From: Frigoribacterium sp. JB110
GTDB taxonomy: Bacteria > Actinomycetota > Actinomycetes > Actinomycetales > Microbacteriaceae
Assembly (NCBI RefSeq): GCF_900163665.1
Contig: NZ_FUIA01000011.1
Span: 62,001-126,000, forward strand
Length of the DNA: 64,000 nucleotides
Direction of reading: 5' to 3'
The notes under the pieces were generated by a model that saw only the letters and a list, made by a program, of their open reading frames with translations, was not told where the DNA came from and ran no database searches. The position numbers and the translations under genes were made by a program. Within the stretch, counting starts at the first letter, position 1. Every line of letters begins with the position of its first letter. Positions 1-8,486 of this stretch are shown here, one piece after another.

Positions 1-521
1 CATGGCTGTTCCCCGAAGCGACGCTCTCGTTCCTCGGCGCGACGATCAGCTGGAAGTCGCTCGGCACCTTCCTGGTGATTCTCGCGGTGATGGGACTGAT
101 CCAGCTCCTCTTCCGCGGCACGAAGCTCGGCCTCGCACTGCGCGCCGTGGCCGACAATCCGTCGTCCGCCGCACTCGCCGGCATTCCCGTCGGACGCCAT
201 CTCATGATCGGCTGGGGCCTCGCTGCCGCCCTCGGCGCCATCGCGGGCGCGCTCATCGCGCCGCGTCTGTCGCTGACGCCCGGCATGTTCGACACGGTGC
301 TCGTCTATGCACTGGCCGCCGTCATCCTCGGCGGGCTGTCCAGCCCGATCGGCGTCGTCGTGGCCGCCTGGATCATCGGCGTGCTCGAGAACCTCGCCGC
401 GGTCTACGTGCCGCTGATCGGGCACGACCTCAAGATCGCCGTGCCGTTCGTGCTCCTGTTCATCGTGCTGCTGATCAGGCCGCAGGGCCTGTTCGGCCGC
501 AAGACCGTCGTGCGAGTGTGA
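1..521 (+). CDS. livH: Branched-chain amino acid ABC transporter permease, LivH type (5' partial)
   Basis: This is the C-terminal part of a LivH-family inner-membrane permease of a branched-chain amino acid (HAAT family) ABC importer. The frame is already open at base 3, so the start lies outside the window; about 172 residues are present. They are strongly hydrophobic with several membrane segments and end in the RPQGLFG motif usual at LivH C termini. The stop is 8 bp before livM, so the two are co-transcribed. The two ATPases (LivG, LivF) are not in the visible part and may lie upstream. Confidence 0.9.
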   Translation, partial: WLFPEATLSFLGATISWKSLGTFLVILAVMGLIQLLFRGTKLGLALRAVADNPSSAALAGIPVGRHLMIGWGLAAALGAIAGALIAPRLSLTPGMFDTVLVYALAAVILGGLSSPIGVVVAAWIIGVLENLAAVYVPLIGHDLKIAVPFVLLFIVLLIRPQGLFGRKTVVRV

Positions 522-529
522 GGAACGAG

Positions 530-1579
530 ATGTCCGCTTCACCTTCTGTCCCCGACCTCACCGCCCCCCTGACCACGCCGGCGCCCGGCCGACGCGCATG
601 GTGGAAGTACGCCGTCGCCGCGGTCATCGTCATCGCGCTGCTGGTCGCTCCGCTCGTGCTGCAGGTGGAGGCGAACCAGCAGCTGGCCCGCGTCGGCGTC
701 TTCGCCGTCGCCGTGCTCGGCCTGAACGTGATCATGGGGTACACCGGCCAGGTCTCGCTCGGTCAGATCTTCTTCGTCGGCTTCGGCGCGTACGCGACGG
801 CGTACGGCGTGAACAACGACTGGCCGATCGTCGTCACCTTCATCGCCGCGATCGTGCTGCCGGGCATCGCCGGGCTCTTCGTGGCCTTCGCCGCGGCGCG
901 CCTCGGCGGGCTCGCCATCGCGATGGTCACGATCGCACTGCCCGTCATCGGGGTGCCGCTCGCGAAGCGACTCTCCGACCTCACCGGGGGGTCGCAGGGC
1001 ACCTCGGCGCGCTTCTCCGATGCACCGGAGTGGACCGGCCTCGCCGACGACCAGTGGCAGTACTACACCGTGCTGCTCATCGCCGGCATCTGCTTCATCC
1101 TGGTGGCGAATCTCACGCGCGGGAAGTTCGGCCGCGCGCTGGCCATCGTGAAGGAGAACGAGAACGTCGCCAAGTCGATGGGCATCTCGCCCTACCGCTA
1201 CAAGGTGATGTCCTTCACGATCGCCGCCATGATCGGAGGTGTGGCCGGCTTCCTCTACATGGTCGTCATCCAGTACACGAGCCCGGAGACGCTCGCGTTC
1301 CACCACTCGATCAACCTGCTCGCCTCGATGGTCGTCGGCGGCGCCGCGAGCATCTTCGGCTCGCTGCTCGGCGGCATCTACTACGTGTTCGTGCCGAGCA
1401 TCACCAACGAGATCGCACCGACGCTGACCGCGCTCATCCAGGGCGTCATCCTGCTCGCGGTCCTGATCGTCCTGCCCGGCGGGCTCGCAAGCGTGCCGCA
1501 CCGCATCAGACGCCTGTTCCGCGGGCGCCGCTCGGCTGATCGGCCGAATGATCGCGCGGATGATCGACCGAGTTCGTAA
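530..1579 (+). CDS. livM: Branched-chain amino acid ABC transporter permease, LivM type
   Basis: Second permease of the same importer, 349 residues. The start ATG at 530 is chosen because it lies 8 bp after the livH stop and follows a GAGGAACGAG-type ribosome site; the open frame extends further upstream only as antisense-free overlap with livH. After a polar N-terminus of about 25 residues there are about eight membrane segments, the LivM-typical block NVIMGYTGQVSLGQ near residue 65, and a C-terminal LPGGL before a charged tail. LivH and LivM form the membrane channel for leucine, isoleucine, valine or related amides; the exact substrate cannot be read from sequence. Confidence 0.92.
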   Translation: MSASPSVPDLTAPLTTPAPGRRAWWKYAVAAVIVIALLVAPLVLQVEANQQLARVGVFAVAVLGLNVIMGYTGQVSLGQIFFVGFGAYATAYGVNNDWPIVVTFIAAIVLPGIAGLFVAFAAARLGGLAIAMVTIALPVIGVPLAKRLSDLTGGSQGTSARFSDAPEWTGLADDQWQYYTVLLIAGICFILVANLTRGKFGRALAIVKENENVAKSMGISPYRYKVMSFTIAAMIGGVAGFLYMVVIQYTSPETLAFHHSINLLASMVVGGAASIFGSLLGGIYYVFVPSITNEIAPTLTALIQGVILLAVLIVLPGGLASVPHRIRRLFRGRRSADRPNDRADDRPSS

Positions 1580-1616
1580 CGTCCCTTCAGACACCACCAA
1601 CGAAAGAGGTTCCGTC

Positions 1617-2876
1617 ATGATCCTGAACAGCAGGAAAGCGAAGTGGCTCGGCACCGTCGCCGTCGGCTCCGCACTCGCCATCGCACTGGCCGGCTGCGGC
1701 CGCGACGACGGCGGCTCCGGCGGCGGCGATGACGGCGGATCGAGCCCCGGCATCACAGACGAGGAGATCACGCTCGGCGTCACGACGCCGCTCTCCGGCG
1801 CTACGGCTGGCCCGGGCAACTGCACGGTTGCGGGCCTCGTCGCCTACATGGGCGAGCGCAATGACGAGGGAGGCATCGAGTTCGGCGACGGCAAGACCCG
1901 CACGGTCGACGTGCAGGCGTGGGACGACGCCTACGACCCGCAGAAGGCGCTGCAGAACTTCCAGCAGAACTCGGGCGACGTATTCGCCTTCACCTCGGGG
2001 CTCGGCACACCGACCAACCGCGCCTACCGCGACGCGGCGATCGACGAGGAGGTGCCGCAGGTGCTGGTCCAGACCGGCGACCCGATCTTCTCCGACCAGG
2101 CCGAGAGCCCGTGGCAGCTCGGATTCGTGCCCACGTACATGAACGAGGGCGCGGCGTTCGGCGAGCTGCTCGCGGAGTCGGGTGACGATCTCACTGTGGC
2201 GATCCTGTCGCAGAACGACGACTACGGCGAGGGCTACGTCGAGGGCTTCAAGGAGGCCATCGAGGGAACGGGCGTCGAGGTCGTGAAAGAGCTCACCTAC
2301 GAGGCAACCGACCCCTCCGTCGACCCCCAGCTGACACAACTGGCGGACACCGAAGCCGACGTGTTCTTCAACGCCATGTCGATCACGCCGCTGGTGATCT
2401 CGTCGATCGAGAAGACGCGCGAGCTCGGCTGGTCGCCCAGCTGGTTCCTGCCCTCGAACACATCGAGCCCCGTGGCCATCCTCGGCCCGGCGAACGCCGA
2501 CCCCGAGGACGGCTTCTACTCGGTGTCGTTCGCCAAGGCGCCGCAGTCCCCCGCGTACGCGGACGATGAGGACGTGACCACCTTCCTCGAATCCCTCGAG
2601 ACCTACTCGGGCGACTACACCACGACGCCCGACTTCCCGCACTGCATGTGGAGCTACATGGTCGGCGCCACCCTCGACCAGGCGTTCCAGAACATGGAGG
2701 AGCCCACGCGCGAGTCGTTCATGGAGGCGCTGCGCAGCGTCTCCGACCTGCAGGCACCACTGATGCTGGACGGCACAGCGGTGGACACCACGGAGGACGG
2801 CCAGCCGGCCGTGTCGAGCCTGGTCGTGCAGGAGTACAACGGCAACGGCTACGAGACAGTCGATTCGCTCGGATGA
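1617..2876 (+). CDS. Branched-chain amino acid ABC transporter substrate-binding lipoprotein
   Basis: Extracytoplasmic binding protein of the importer, 419 residues, of the periplasmic-binding-protein type 1 (LivJ/LivK, Peripla_BP_6) family. The ATG at 1617 follows GAAAGAGG. It begins with a lipoprotein signal: basic RKAK, hydrophobic core and lipobox LAGC at about residues 22-25, then a Gly/Asp/Ser linker. The mature part has the family features ITLGVTTPLSG at the first strand and a central hinge region. It is the last gene of the liv operon; a hairpin follows 19 bp after the stop. The many acidic residues fit a surface-exposed protein. The ligand may be a branched-chain amino acid, urea or a short amide. 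Confidence 0.9.
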   Translation: MILNSRKAKWLGTVAVGSALAIALAGCGRDDGGSGGGDDGGSSPGITDEEITLGVTTPLSGATAGPGNCTVAGLVAYMGERNDEGGIEFGDGKTRTVDVQAWDDAYDPQKALQNFQQNSGDVFAFTSGLGTPTNRAYRDAAIDEEVPQVLVQTGDPIFSDQAESPWQLGFVPTYMNEGAAFGELLAESGDDLTVAILSQNDDYGEGYVEGFKEAIEGTGVEVVKELTYEATDPSVDPQLTQLADTEADVFFNAMSITPLVISSIEKTRELGWSPSWFLPSNTSSPVAILGPANADPEDGFYSVSFAKAPQSPAYADDEDVTTFLESLETYSGDYTTTPDFPHCMWSYMVGATLDQAFQNMEEPTRESFMEALRSVSDLQAPLMLDGTAVDTTEDGQPAVSSLVVQEYNGNGYETVDSLG

Positions 2877-2894
2877 TCCGACCCGTCGGGTGAC

Positions 2895-2924
2895 GAGGCG
2901 TCCGTCCTTCGGGGCGGGCGCCTC
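2895..2924. terminator. Hairpin between convergent liv operon and tetR gene
   Basis: A 9-bp stem, GAGGCGTCC against GGGCGCCTC (one G:T pair), with a 12-base loop lies between two convergent genes. It has no strong T-run on either side, so it may work as a bidirectional terminator in GC-rich DNA. Confidence 0.55.
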
Positions 2925-2925
2925 A

Positions 2926-3498
2926 TCAGCTCTCCCCCGGCTTCCCGACCCGCGTCATGTCGAGCAGCTGTTCCTCCAGCGCGGCGCAGTCGTCGGGGTC
3001 CAGGATCGCGCCCCACAGCGGGGCGCTGCCGACGCCGTCGGACGCGGCCACGATGATCCGGACGGCCTGCTCCCCCAGCCCGTCCGCCATCAGCTCCTCC
3101 CGCCAGCGCCGCCCGTCGGCCGACGCGATCTCCTGGATGCCCGGCTCGCCCATCAGGTGGGCGGCCACGGCGATCTGATCGCGTGCGGAGTCGTTCGACA
3201 CTTCGGCGAAGGTCGCACGGATATAGCCTCTGGCCAGACGTCCGTGCGCGTCGCCGCGCTCTCTCTCGGTCTCGGCGTACACGGCCTCGCGGAAGCGCGC
3301 GAACAGGTCGGCCGCGCTCGCGCGCAGCAGGTGCTCTTTGGTCGGGAAGTGGTACAGCAGACCGCCCTTCGACACCCCGGCGGCAGCGGCGATCCTGGCC
3401 AGCGACACCTCCTGCCCATGGCGGGCCACCATGGGGGTCGCCGCGTCGAGGATGATCCTTCGCGTTCCGTCGGCATCGCGCCCCGCTGTGCGTCCCAT
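2926..3498 (-). CDS. TetR/AcrR family transcriptional regulator
   Basis: A 190-residue repressor. Residues 12-60 form the TetR DNA-binding domain (ILDAATPMVARHG, then the recognition helix region VSKGGLLYHFPTKEHLL). The C-terminal ligand domain has no recognisable specificity. It is the second gene of an operon: its start is 1 bp after the stop of the efflux gene, so repressor and pump are made from one transcript. The natural operator is the palindrome in front of the pump gene at about 4988-5007, giving simple feedback control that a bound drug would relieve. The ligand is not known. Confidence 0.9.
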   Translation of the reverse strand: MGRTAGRDADGTRRIILDAATPMVARHGQEVSLARIAAAAGVSKGGLLYHFPTKEHLLRASAADLFARFREAVYAETERERGDAHGRLARGYIRATFAEVSNDSARDQIAVAAHLMGEPGIQEIASADGRRWREELMADGLGEQAVRIIVAASDGVGSAPLWGAILDPDDCAALEEQLLDMTRVGKPGES

Positions 3499-3499
3499 G

Positions 3500-4972
3500 T
3501 CAGCCCACGTTAACGGCGACTGCCGGCCGCGCGTTCGGAATCAGGCGGAGTGCCACAACGGCCCCTGCGACCATCACGCCGGCGGCGATGAGCGTCGTCA
3601 CCTGCATCGAGTGCACGAAGGCTTCCCGTGCGGCATCGAGCGCAGCCCCTTCGCGCAGCTCGGCCGCGGCGCTCGCGAGCGAGTCCTGCGCGGCATCCGG
3701 AACGTCGGCCGGGAGCGCGAACCGGTACATCACGGTGAGCACGGAGCCCAGCACGGCGATGCCCATCGCCGTGCCCAGCTCGTACGCGGTCTCGGAGATC
3801 GACGAGGCCGCCCCCGACTTCTCCTGCGGCACTGACGAGACGACCGCGTCGACGCTGAGGGTCTCGGAGATGCCGATGCCGAGCCCGAGCGGCACCAGAG
3901 CGACGAGCAGCCATGACAGGTGCGTGCTGCCCTCCATGACCGCAACGGCCACCAAGCCGGCGGCTCCGAGCGCCAGGGCGAACGCGATCGCCCTGCCCCG
4001 ACCGAGACGAGCGACGAGGAAACCGACGCACGCGACGGCGAAGATCGACGCCACGGCGACGGGCAGCTGCGCCAGACCGGCGCTGAGCGGCTCCAGCCCT
4101 CGGGCGAGCTGCAGGTACTGCGAGAAGAAGAACAGCACACCGCTCATCGCGAAGACCGAGATGAAGTTCACGGCGACGGCACCGGAGAACGAGCCGTTGC
4201 GGAACAGGTCGACGTCGATCATCGGTGCGGCCGAGCGGCGCTGGCGCCGCACGAACAGGATGGACCCCGCCGCGGATGCGACGAGCGAGACGGCCAGTGC
4301 GACATCGACCGCGCCCGTGGTGAGGTGCTTGATCGCGTACACGAAGGGCACGATCGCCAGCATCGACCACGCGCTCGAGAGGAGATCGAGCCTGCCGGGG
4401 TGCGGGTTCTTCGACTCCGGCAGCACCCACGCGCCCAGGCCGACGATGACGAGCATCACCGGCACGTTGATCAGGAACACGCTCCCCCACCAGAAGTGCT
4501 CGAGCAGCGCGCCGCCGACGACGGGACCGAGTGCGATGCCGCTCGCGGCGGCCGCCGACCAGATCGCGATCGCGCGCGTGCGCTCGGCCGGATCGGTGAA
4601 GATGTTCCGGATGAGCGAGAGCGTCGACGGCATCAGCGTCGAGCCCGCCACCCCCAGCAGCACTCGCGCGACGATGAGCATCTCGGGGCTCGGCGCGAAC
4701 GCCGCCGCCACGGAGGCGATGCCGAACGCGGTGGCGCCGATCAGCAGCAGCCGCTTGCGCCCGACGCGATCGGCGATGTTGCCCATGGTGATCAGCAGGC
4801 CGGCGATCGCCAGCGAGTACACATCGCCGATCCACAGCACGGCAGTCGCGCTCGCGTCGAGATCTCTCGCGAGCGACGGCACGGCGAGGTGCAGCACCGT
4901 TGCGTCGATCGCGAGCAGCAGCACCGCCCCCGTGAGAACACCGAGGCTGAGGTAGCGCCGTGCGGATGTCAT
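3500..4972 (-). CDS. MFS drug efflux transporter, DHA2 (14-helix) family
   Basis: A 490-residue multidrug:H+ antiporter of the QacA/SmvA/LfrA-like group. It has about 14 hydrophobic segments, the motif LAVPSLARDLDASATAVLWIGDVYSL of the DHA2 family near residues 30-55 (shown here only in its LWIGDVYSL part), and the cytoplasmic loop GNIADRVGRKRLL (motif A). The start at 4972 is preferred over an in-frame GTG at about 5014 because GAGGAA lies three bases before it and the TetR operator would otherwise fall inside the gene. It is followed immediately by its TetR repressor. Substrate range cannot be told; cationic compounds are usual in this family. Confidence 0.88.
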   Translation of the reverse strand: MTSARRYLSLGVLTGAVLLLAIDATVLHLAVPSLARDLDASATAVLWIGDVYSLAIAGLLITMGNIADRVGRKRLLLIGATAFGIASVAAAFAPSPEMLIVARVLLGVAGSTLMPSTLSLIRNIFTDPAERTRAIAIWSAAAASGIALGPVVGGALLEHFWWGSVFLINVPVMLVIVGLGAWVLPESKNPHPGRLDLLSSAWSMLAIVPFVYAIKHLTTGAVDVALAVSLVASAAGSILFVRRQRRSAAPMIDVDLFRNGSFSGAVAVNFISVFAMSGVLFFFSQYLQLARGLEPLSAGLAQLPVAVASIFAVACVGFLVARLGRGRAIAFALALGAAGLVAVAVMEGSTHLSWLLVALVPLGLGIGISETLSVDAVVSSVPQEKSGAASSISETAYELGTAMGIAVLGSVLTVMYRFALPADVPDAAQDSLASAAAELREGAALDAAREAFVHSMQVTTLIAAGVMVAGAVVALRLIPNARPAVAVNVG

Positions 4973-4987
4973 GATTCCTCGTTTCGC

Positions 4988-5007
4988 TGTACCGTCCGGT
5001 CGGTATA
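4988..5007 (-). promoter_or_regulatory. TetR-type operator in front of the efflux operon
   Basis: Read on the minus strand the sequence is TATACCGACCGGACGGTACA: half sites TACCG and CGGTA around a CCGG centre, symmetric apart from paired mismatches. It lies 16-35 bases upstream of the pump ATG, the usual place and form for an autoregulatory TetR-family operator. It is the likely target of the repressor at 2926-3498. Confidence 0.65.
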
Positions 5008-5066
5008 GTTTCACGCACCCGACTGAGTTCCCGCTGAGCAGACGACCAGCGGTGCGCGAGTTTTGA

Positions 5067-5113
5067 CCGATCGTGCCGCTGTCACCGTTCGTCCGGTCGG
5101 CGCCGCCTAGCGT
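5067..5113 (+). promoter_or_regulatory. Probable activated promoter of the first GH3 gene (shared element)
   Basis: CCGATCGTGC at 5067-5076 is followed after exactly 31 bases by TAGCGT at 5108-5113, a plausible -10 box. No recognisable -35 box lies 16-18 bases before it. The same two elements at the same spacing precede the second GH3 gene (8294-8340). A missing -35 box plus a conserved upstream element suggests a promoter that needs an activator; the LytTR regulator at 12730-13479 is a candidate. The transcript leader would be about 110 bases. Confidence 0.5.
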
Positions 5114-5226
5114 GTTGACGTTGGACGCACGGGCGCGCCGAAAAGCGCACAGCAGCAGCAGAGATGCCCTGCGTTCGACACAAGGGCGAGACGAAGCAGC
5201 CGCCTATGACCAGGAGGAGTCCCAGA

Positions 5227-8184
5227 GTGAGTGACGCGACGGCGAAGTCGAAACGACGCCCCATGTCGAACAAGAAGTTCCTGTCCATCTGGATACCGGT
5301 GCTCGCCTTCGTGGCGCTGATCACCGTCGTCCTCAATGTCGCGCTGAACGTGGGCTTCAACTGGGTCGCCTCACAGCTCGGAGGCGGCACCTACACCGTC
5401 AACCAGTCGGAGGAAGCCGCCGATTGGGACACCGACTACTACCAGGCTGACTTCGACACGATCGAGGACGTCGACGCCGCCTCGCGCGAGGTGGTGCAGG
5501 ACATCGCCGGCGAGGGCATCGTGCTGGCGAAGAACTCGTCGCAGGCATTGCCGATCGATGAGGGCGCCGCCGTCACGATGCTCGGCGCCGCGGCCGTCAA
5601 CCCGGTCTACGGCGGCGCCGGCTCCGGCTCCGTCGACACATCGACCGCCGTCACGCCCCAGCAGGGCCTCGAGAACGCCGGCTTCACGGTGAACCAGCCC
5701 GTGATCGACGAGCTGACGGCCTTCACCGAGGAGAACCCTCGCGGCTTCATCGAGATGGACAAGCCGGATGTGTCGACCTACACGATCGGCGAGATGCCCG
5801 TCTCCGGCTACGACGCCGTCGCCGATTCCTTCGGCGAGTACGGCGATGCCGCCGTGATCTTCGTCGGTCGCCCCGGCGGCGAGGGCGGCGACCTCACCAC
5901 CGACATGTCCGGTTGGGACGAGAACTATGAGGACGGCCAGCACCAGCTCGAGCTGAACAAGGACGAACTGGACCTGATCGATCTCGCCACCGCCAGCTTC
6001 GACACCGTGATCGTGGCTGTGAACGCTTCGACGACGATGGAGATGGGCCCGGTCCAGAACAATGCAGATGTCGACGGTGTGCTGCTGATCGGCTCCCCGG
6101 GAGCCACCGGGTTCAACGCGGTCGGCGAGGTGCTCTCCGGCGCCGTCAACCCGTCGGGCCACACGGTCGACACCTGGGCATCCGACTTCACCAAGGATCC
6201 GAGCTTCGCGAACTTCGGCGAATTCGTCTACGAGAACCTCGACGTCGAGTACCCGGCATCGGTGCTGGAGGCCGCTGCCTCCAACGCCGACGTCACCTCC
6301 GATGCCCCGTTCATCAACTACCAGGAGGGCATCTACGTCGGCTACCGCTACTACGAGACGGCCGCTGCCGAGGGCTTCATCGACTACGACGACGCCGTCG
6401 TGTACCCGTTCGGCTACGGCCTGAGCTACACCGACTTCTCCTGGCAGGTCACCGACCGATCCCTCGGCGACGTCGACGGCGAGATCTCGCTCGACGTCGA
6501 GGTGACCAACGACGGCACGACCGCCGGCAAGGACGTCGTCGAGCTCTACTACTCGGCGCCGTACACCCCTGGCGGCATCGAGAAGCCCGAGGTCGTGCTG
6601 GGCGCGTTCGCCAAGACCGGTGAGATCGCACCAGGCGAGAGCGAGACCGTCACCGTCTCACTGAACGTCGAGGACATGGCTTCGTACGACTACGAGGACG
6701 CGGCGGCGTACGTGCTGGAGGCCGGCGACTACGACCTCTCGCTGCGCACCGATTCGCACACGCCGGCCGACGGCGTCGACGCCATCCCCTACGCGGTCGA
6801 CGAGACGGTCGTCTACGGCGAGGACAACCAGCGCTCGTCCGACGAGGCTGGCGTGACCAACCAGTTCGACGACGTGTCGGAGATGTTCACGGATGAGCCA
6901 GAAGAGGGCAGGATCCTGAACATGTCGCGCGCCGACTTCGCCGGCACCTTCCCGACGGCGCCGAGCGATGACCTGATGCAGGCGACCGACGAGATCGCGG
7001 AAGGCTTCGCACCGTACGACGCCGAGGCGGCCCAGGACCCGGATGCCGAAGCACCGACCACCGGTCAGGACACCGACCTGACACTGGTGAACCTGCGCGG
7101 CCTGCCGATCGACGACCCGCAGTGGGACGAGCTGCTCGACTCGCTGACGATCGACGAGATGACCGAGATGCTGCTCAACGGCGCGTATCAGACGGGCGCC
7201 CTGCCCAGCATCGCAAAGCCGATCACCACCGACCTCGACGGCCCTGCCGGGTTCTCGTCGTTCATCAACGCGTCGGTGAACGGCACGGCGTACCCGACCG
7301 AGTTCCTCATCGCACAGACGTGGAACGTCGAGCTGAGCAGGGCCATGGGCACCATGGTGGGCAACGAGGCGCTGTTCAAGGATGTGTCGGGCTGGTACGC
7401 GCCGGCCGTGAACCTGCACCGCTCCCCGTTCGCCGGTCGCAACTTCGAGTACTACTCGGAGGACCCGTTCCTGTCGGGCGCCATGGGGCTCGCGTCCACG
7501 GAAGGAGCCGCCTCGAAGGGCGTGTACACGGCTCTGAAGCACTTCGCGCTGAACGATATGGAGGCCAATCGCGTGAACAACGGCATCGCGGTCTGGGCCA
7601 ATGAGCAGACGATCCGCGAGGTGTACCTGAAGCCGTTCGAGATGATCGTCAAGGACGCCGAGATGCCCGTGGAGTACATCGCGGACGAGAACGGCACGGT
7701 CGAGGAGACGACAGTCGGGACGACCGCGGTGATGAGCTCGTTCAACCGCATCGGCGCCACGTGGGCCGGCGGCTCCGAGGCGCTGATGACGGACGTGCTG
7801 CGCGGCGAGTGGGGCTTCGACGGCTTCGCCATCAGCGACTTCAACCTGTACCGCTACATGAACCCGAACCAGAGCATCGCGGCGGGAACGGACCTCACCC
7901 TCACATTCGCCCCGTCGAAGTCGTTCGACGACACGAGCTCGGCGACGGCGCAGCAGGATATCCGGAAGGCGACGCACCACGTGCTGTACGCGGTCGCGAA
8001 CTCGAACGCGATGAACGGCTTCGCACCCGGCTCGACGGTCAGCTACGAGCCGCCGATGTGGCGCTGGATCCAGCTCGCAGCGACCATCCTGGTCGGCGTT
8101 CTGGTGCTGCTCGGCGTGTACCTCGTGATCCGCCGCGTGCGCAGGCACCGCGCGGGCGACGACGAGGTGCGCCTCGCGGAATGA
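5227..8184 (+). CDS. Membrane-anchored glycoside hydrolase family 3 protein with swapped domain order
   Basis: A 985-residue GH3 enzyme, probably a beta-glucosidase/glucanase facing outward. The GTG at 5227 is chosen because AGGAGGAG stands about 9 bases before it. Residues about 16-38 are a membrane anchor. The order is unusual: a GH3 C-terminal-type sandwich comes first (GEGIVLAKNS near 95), then an Fn3-like segment (YPFGYGLSYTDF near 393), and the catalytic (beta/alpha)8 domain last (from about 624), with the nucleophile Asp871 in GFAISDF. A second membrane helix (about 944-968) and a basic tail close the protein, so both ends are tethered. Reversed GH3 domain order is known from Ruminococcus albus and Butyrivibrio enzymes. 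The substrate is not known. Confidence 0.85.
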   Translation: MSDATAKSKRRPMSNKKFLSIWIPVLAFVALITVVLNVALNVGFNWVASQLGGGTYTVNQSEEAADWDTDYYQADFDTIEDVDAASREVVQDIAGEGIVLAKNSSQALPIDEGAAVTMLGAAAVNPVYGGAGSGSVDTSTAVTPQQGLENAGFTVNQPVIDELTAFTEENPRGFIEMDKPDVSTYTIGEMPVSGYDAVADSFGEYGDAAVIFVGRPGGEGGDLTTDMSGWDENYEDGQHQLELNKDELDLIDLATASFDTVIVAVNASTTMEMGPVQNNADVDGVLLIGSPGATGFNAVGEVLSGAVNPSGHTVDTWASDFTKDPSFANFGEFVYENLDVEYPASVLEAAASNADVTSDAPFINYQEGIYVGYRYYETAAAEGFIDYDDAVVYPFGYGLSYTDFSWQVTDRSLGDVDGEISLDVEVTNDGTTAGKDVVELYYSAPYTPGGIEKPEVVLGAFAKTGEIAPGESETVTVSLNVEDMASYDYEDAAAYVLEAGDYDLSLRTDSHTPADGVDAIPYAVDETVVYGEDNQRSSDEAGVTNQFDDVSEMFTDEPEEGRILNMSRADFAGTFPTAPSDDLMQATDEIAEGFAPYDAEAAQDPDAEAPTTGQDTDLTLVNLRGLPIDDPQWDELLDSLTIDEMTEMLLNGAYQTGALPSIAKPITTDLDGPAGFSSFINASVNGTAYPTEFLIAQTWNVELSRAMGTMVGNEALFKDVSGWYAPAVNLHRSPFAGRNFEYYSEDPFLSGAMGLASTEGAASKGVYTALKHFALNDMEANRVNNGIAVWANEQTIREVYLKPFEMIVKDAEMPVEYIADENGTVEETTVGTTAVMSSFNRIGATWAGGSEALMTDVLRGEWGFDGFAISDFNLYRYMNPNQSIAAGTDLTLTFAPSKSFDDTSSATAQQDIRKATHHVLYAVANSNAMNGFAPGSTVSYEPPMWRWIQLAATILVGVLVLLGVYLVIRRVRRHRAGDDEVRLAE

Positions 8185-8196
8185 CCGGCTGATGCG

Positions 8197-8242
8197 GAAT
8201 CGGCGCCCGGTGGCTCTTCTGCCGCCTGGCGCCGATTCTGTG
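8197..8242 (+). terminator. Terminator hairpin after the first GH3 gene
   Basis: An 11-bp perfect stem (GAATCGGCGCC at 8197-8207 and its complement at 8228-8238) begins 13 bp after the GH3 stop. It separates the gene from the promoter element of the next GH3 gene. Confidence 0.6.
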
Positions 8243-8293
8243 TGCGGGAGGCGCATCCTGATCCGCTGCGTACGGATCATGCGCGCAGAACGG

Positions 8294-8340
8294 CCGATCG
8301 TGCACGGGGCGGACCGGAACGCCCAGCCGGCTCATAGCGT
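8294..8340 (+). promoter_or_regulatory. Probable activated promoter of the second GH3 gene (shared element)
   Basis: CCGATCGTGC at 8294-8303, 31 intervening bases, then TAGCGT at 8335-8340, as in front of the first GH3 gene. The intervening bases differ between the two copies, so this is not simple duplication of the whole region. The leader to the ATG at 8487 would be about 145 bases. Another TAGCGT occurs at about 8438. Confidence 0.5.
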
Positions 8341-8386
8341 CGAAGGTGCGCAACGCCCGCCGGTTCACACAGCAATGCGGACACGG

Positions 8387-8408
8387 GCCGCCTCGTCGAC
8401 GAGGCGGC
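8387..8408. repeat. 22-bp perfect palindrome in the leader of the second GH3 gene
   Basis: Two 11-base arms, GCCGCCTCGTC and GACGAGGCGGC, meet with no spacer. The site lies about 80 bases before the GH3 start and inside the presumed transcript leader. It may be a protein-binding site or a stem in the leader RNA; nothing decides between them. Confidence 0.45.
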
Positions 8409-8486
8409 AGCGACGGCGGCGGAGCGCGTTTGGTTCCCTAGCGTCGCCGACGACGGCGACGCGCCAAAGACGATACGGGGATATTG

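Noticed and set aside
539-1825. Long minus-strand frame (428 codons) opposite livM and the binding-protein gene
   Set aside because: Low-complexity Arg/Glu/Asp/His-rich translation with no domain, no ribosome site, and a well-supported gene on the other strand. Typical GC-rich shadow.
3510-5018. 502-codon frame overlapping the DHA2 pump in another frame
   Set aside because: Arg-rich shadow on the same strand; the pump frame has clear membrane segments and MFS motifs.
6658-8280. 540-codon minus-strand frame opposite the first GH3 gene
   Set aside because: Arg/His/Val-rich shadow product; the plus strand encodes a clear GH3 catalytic domain.
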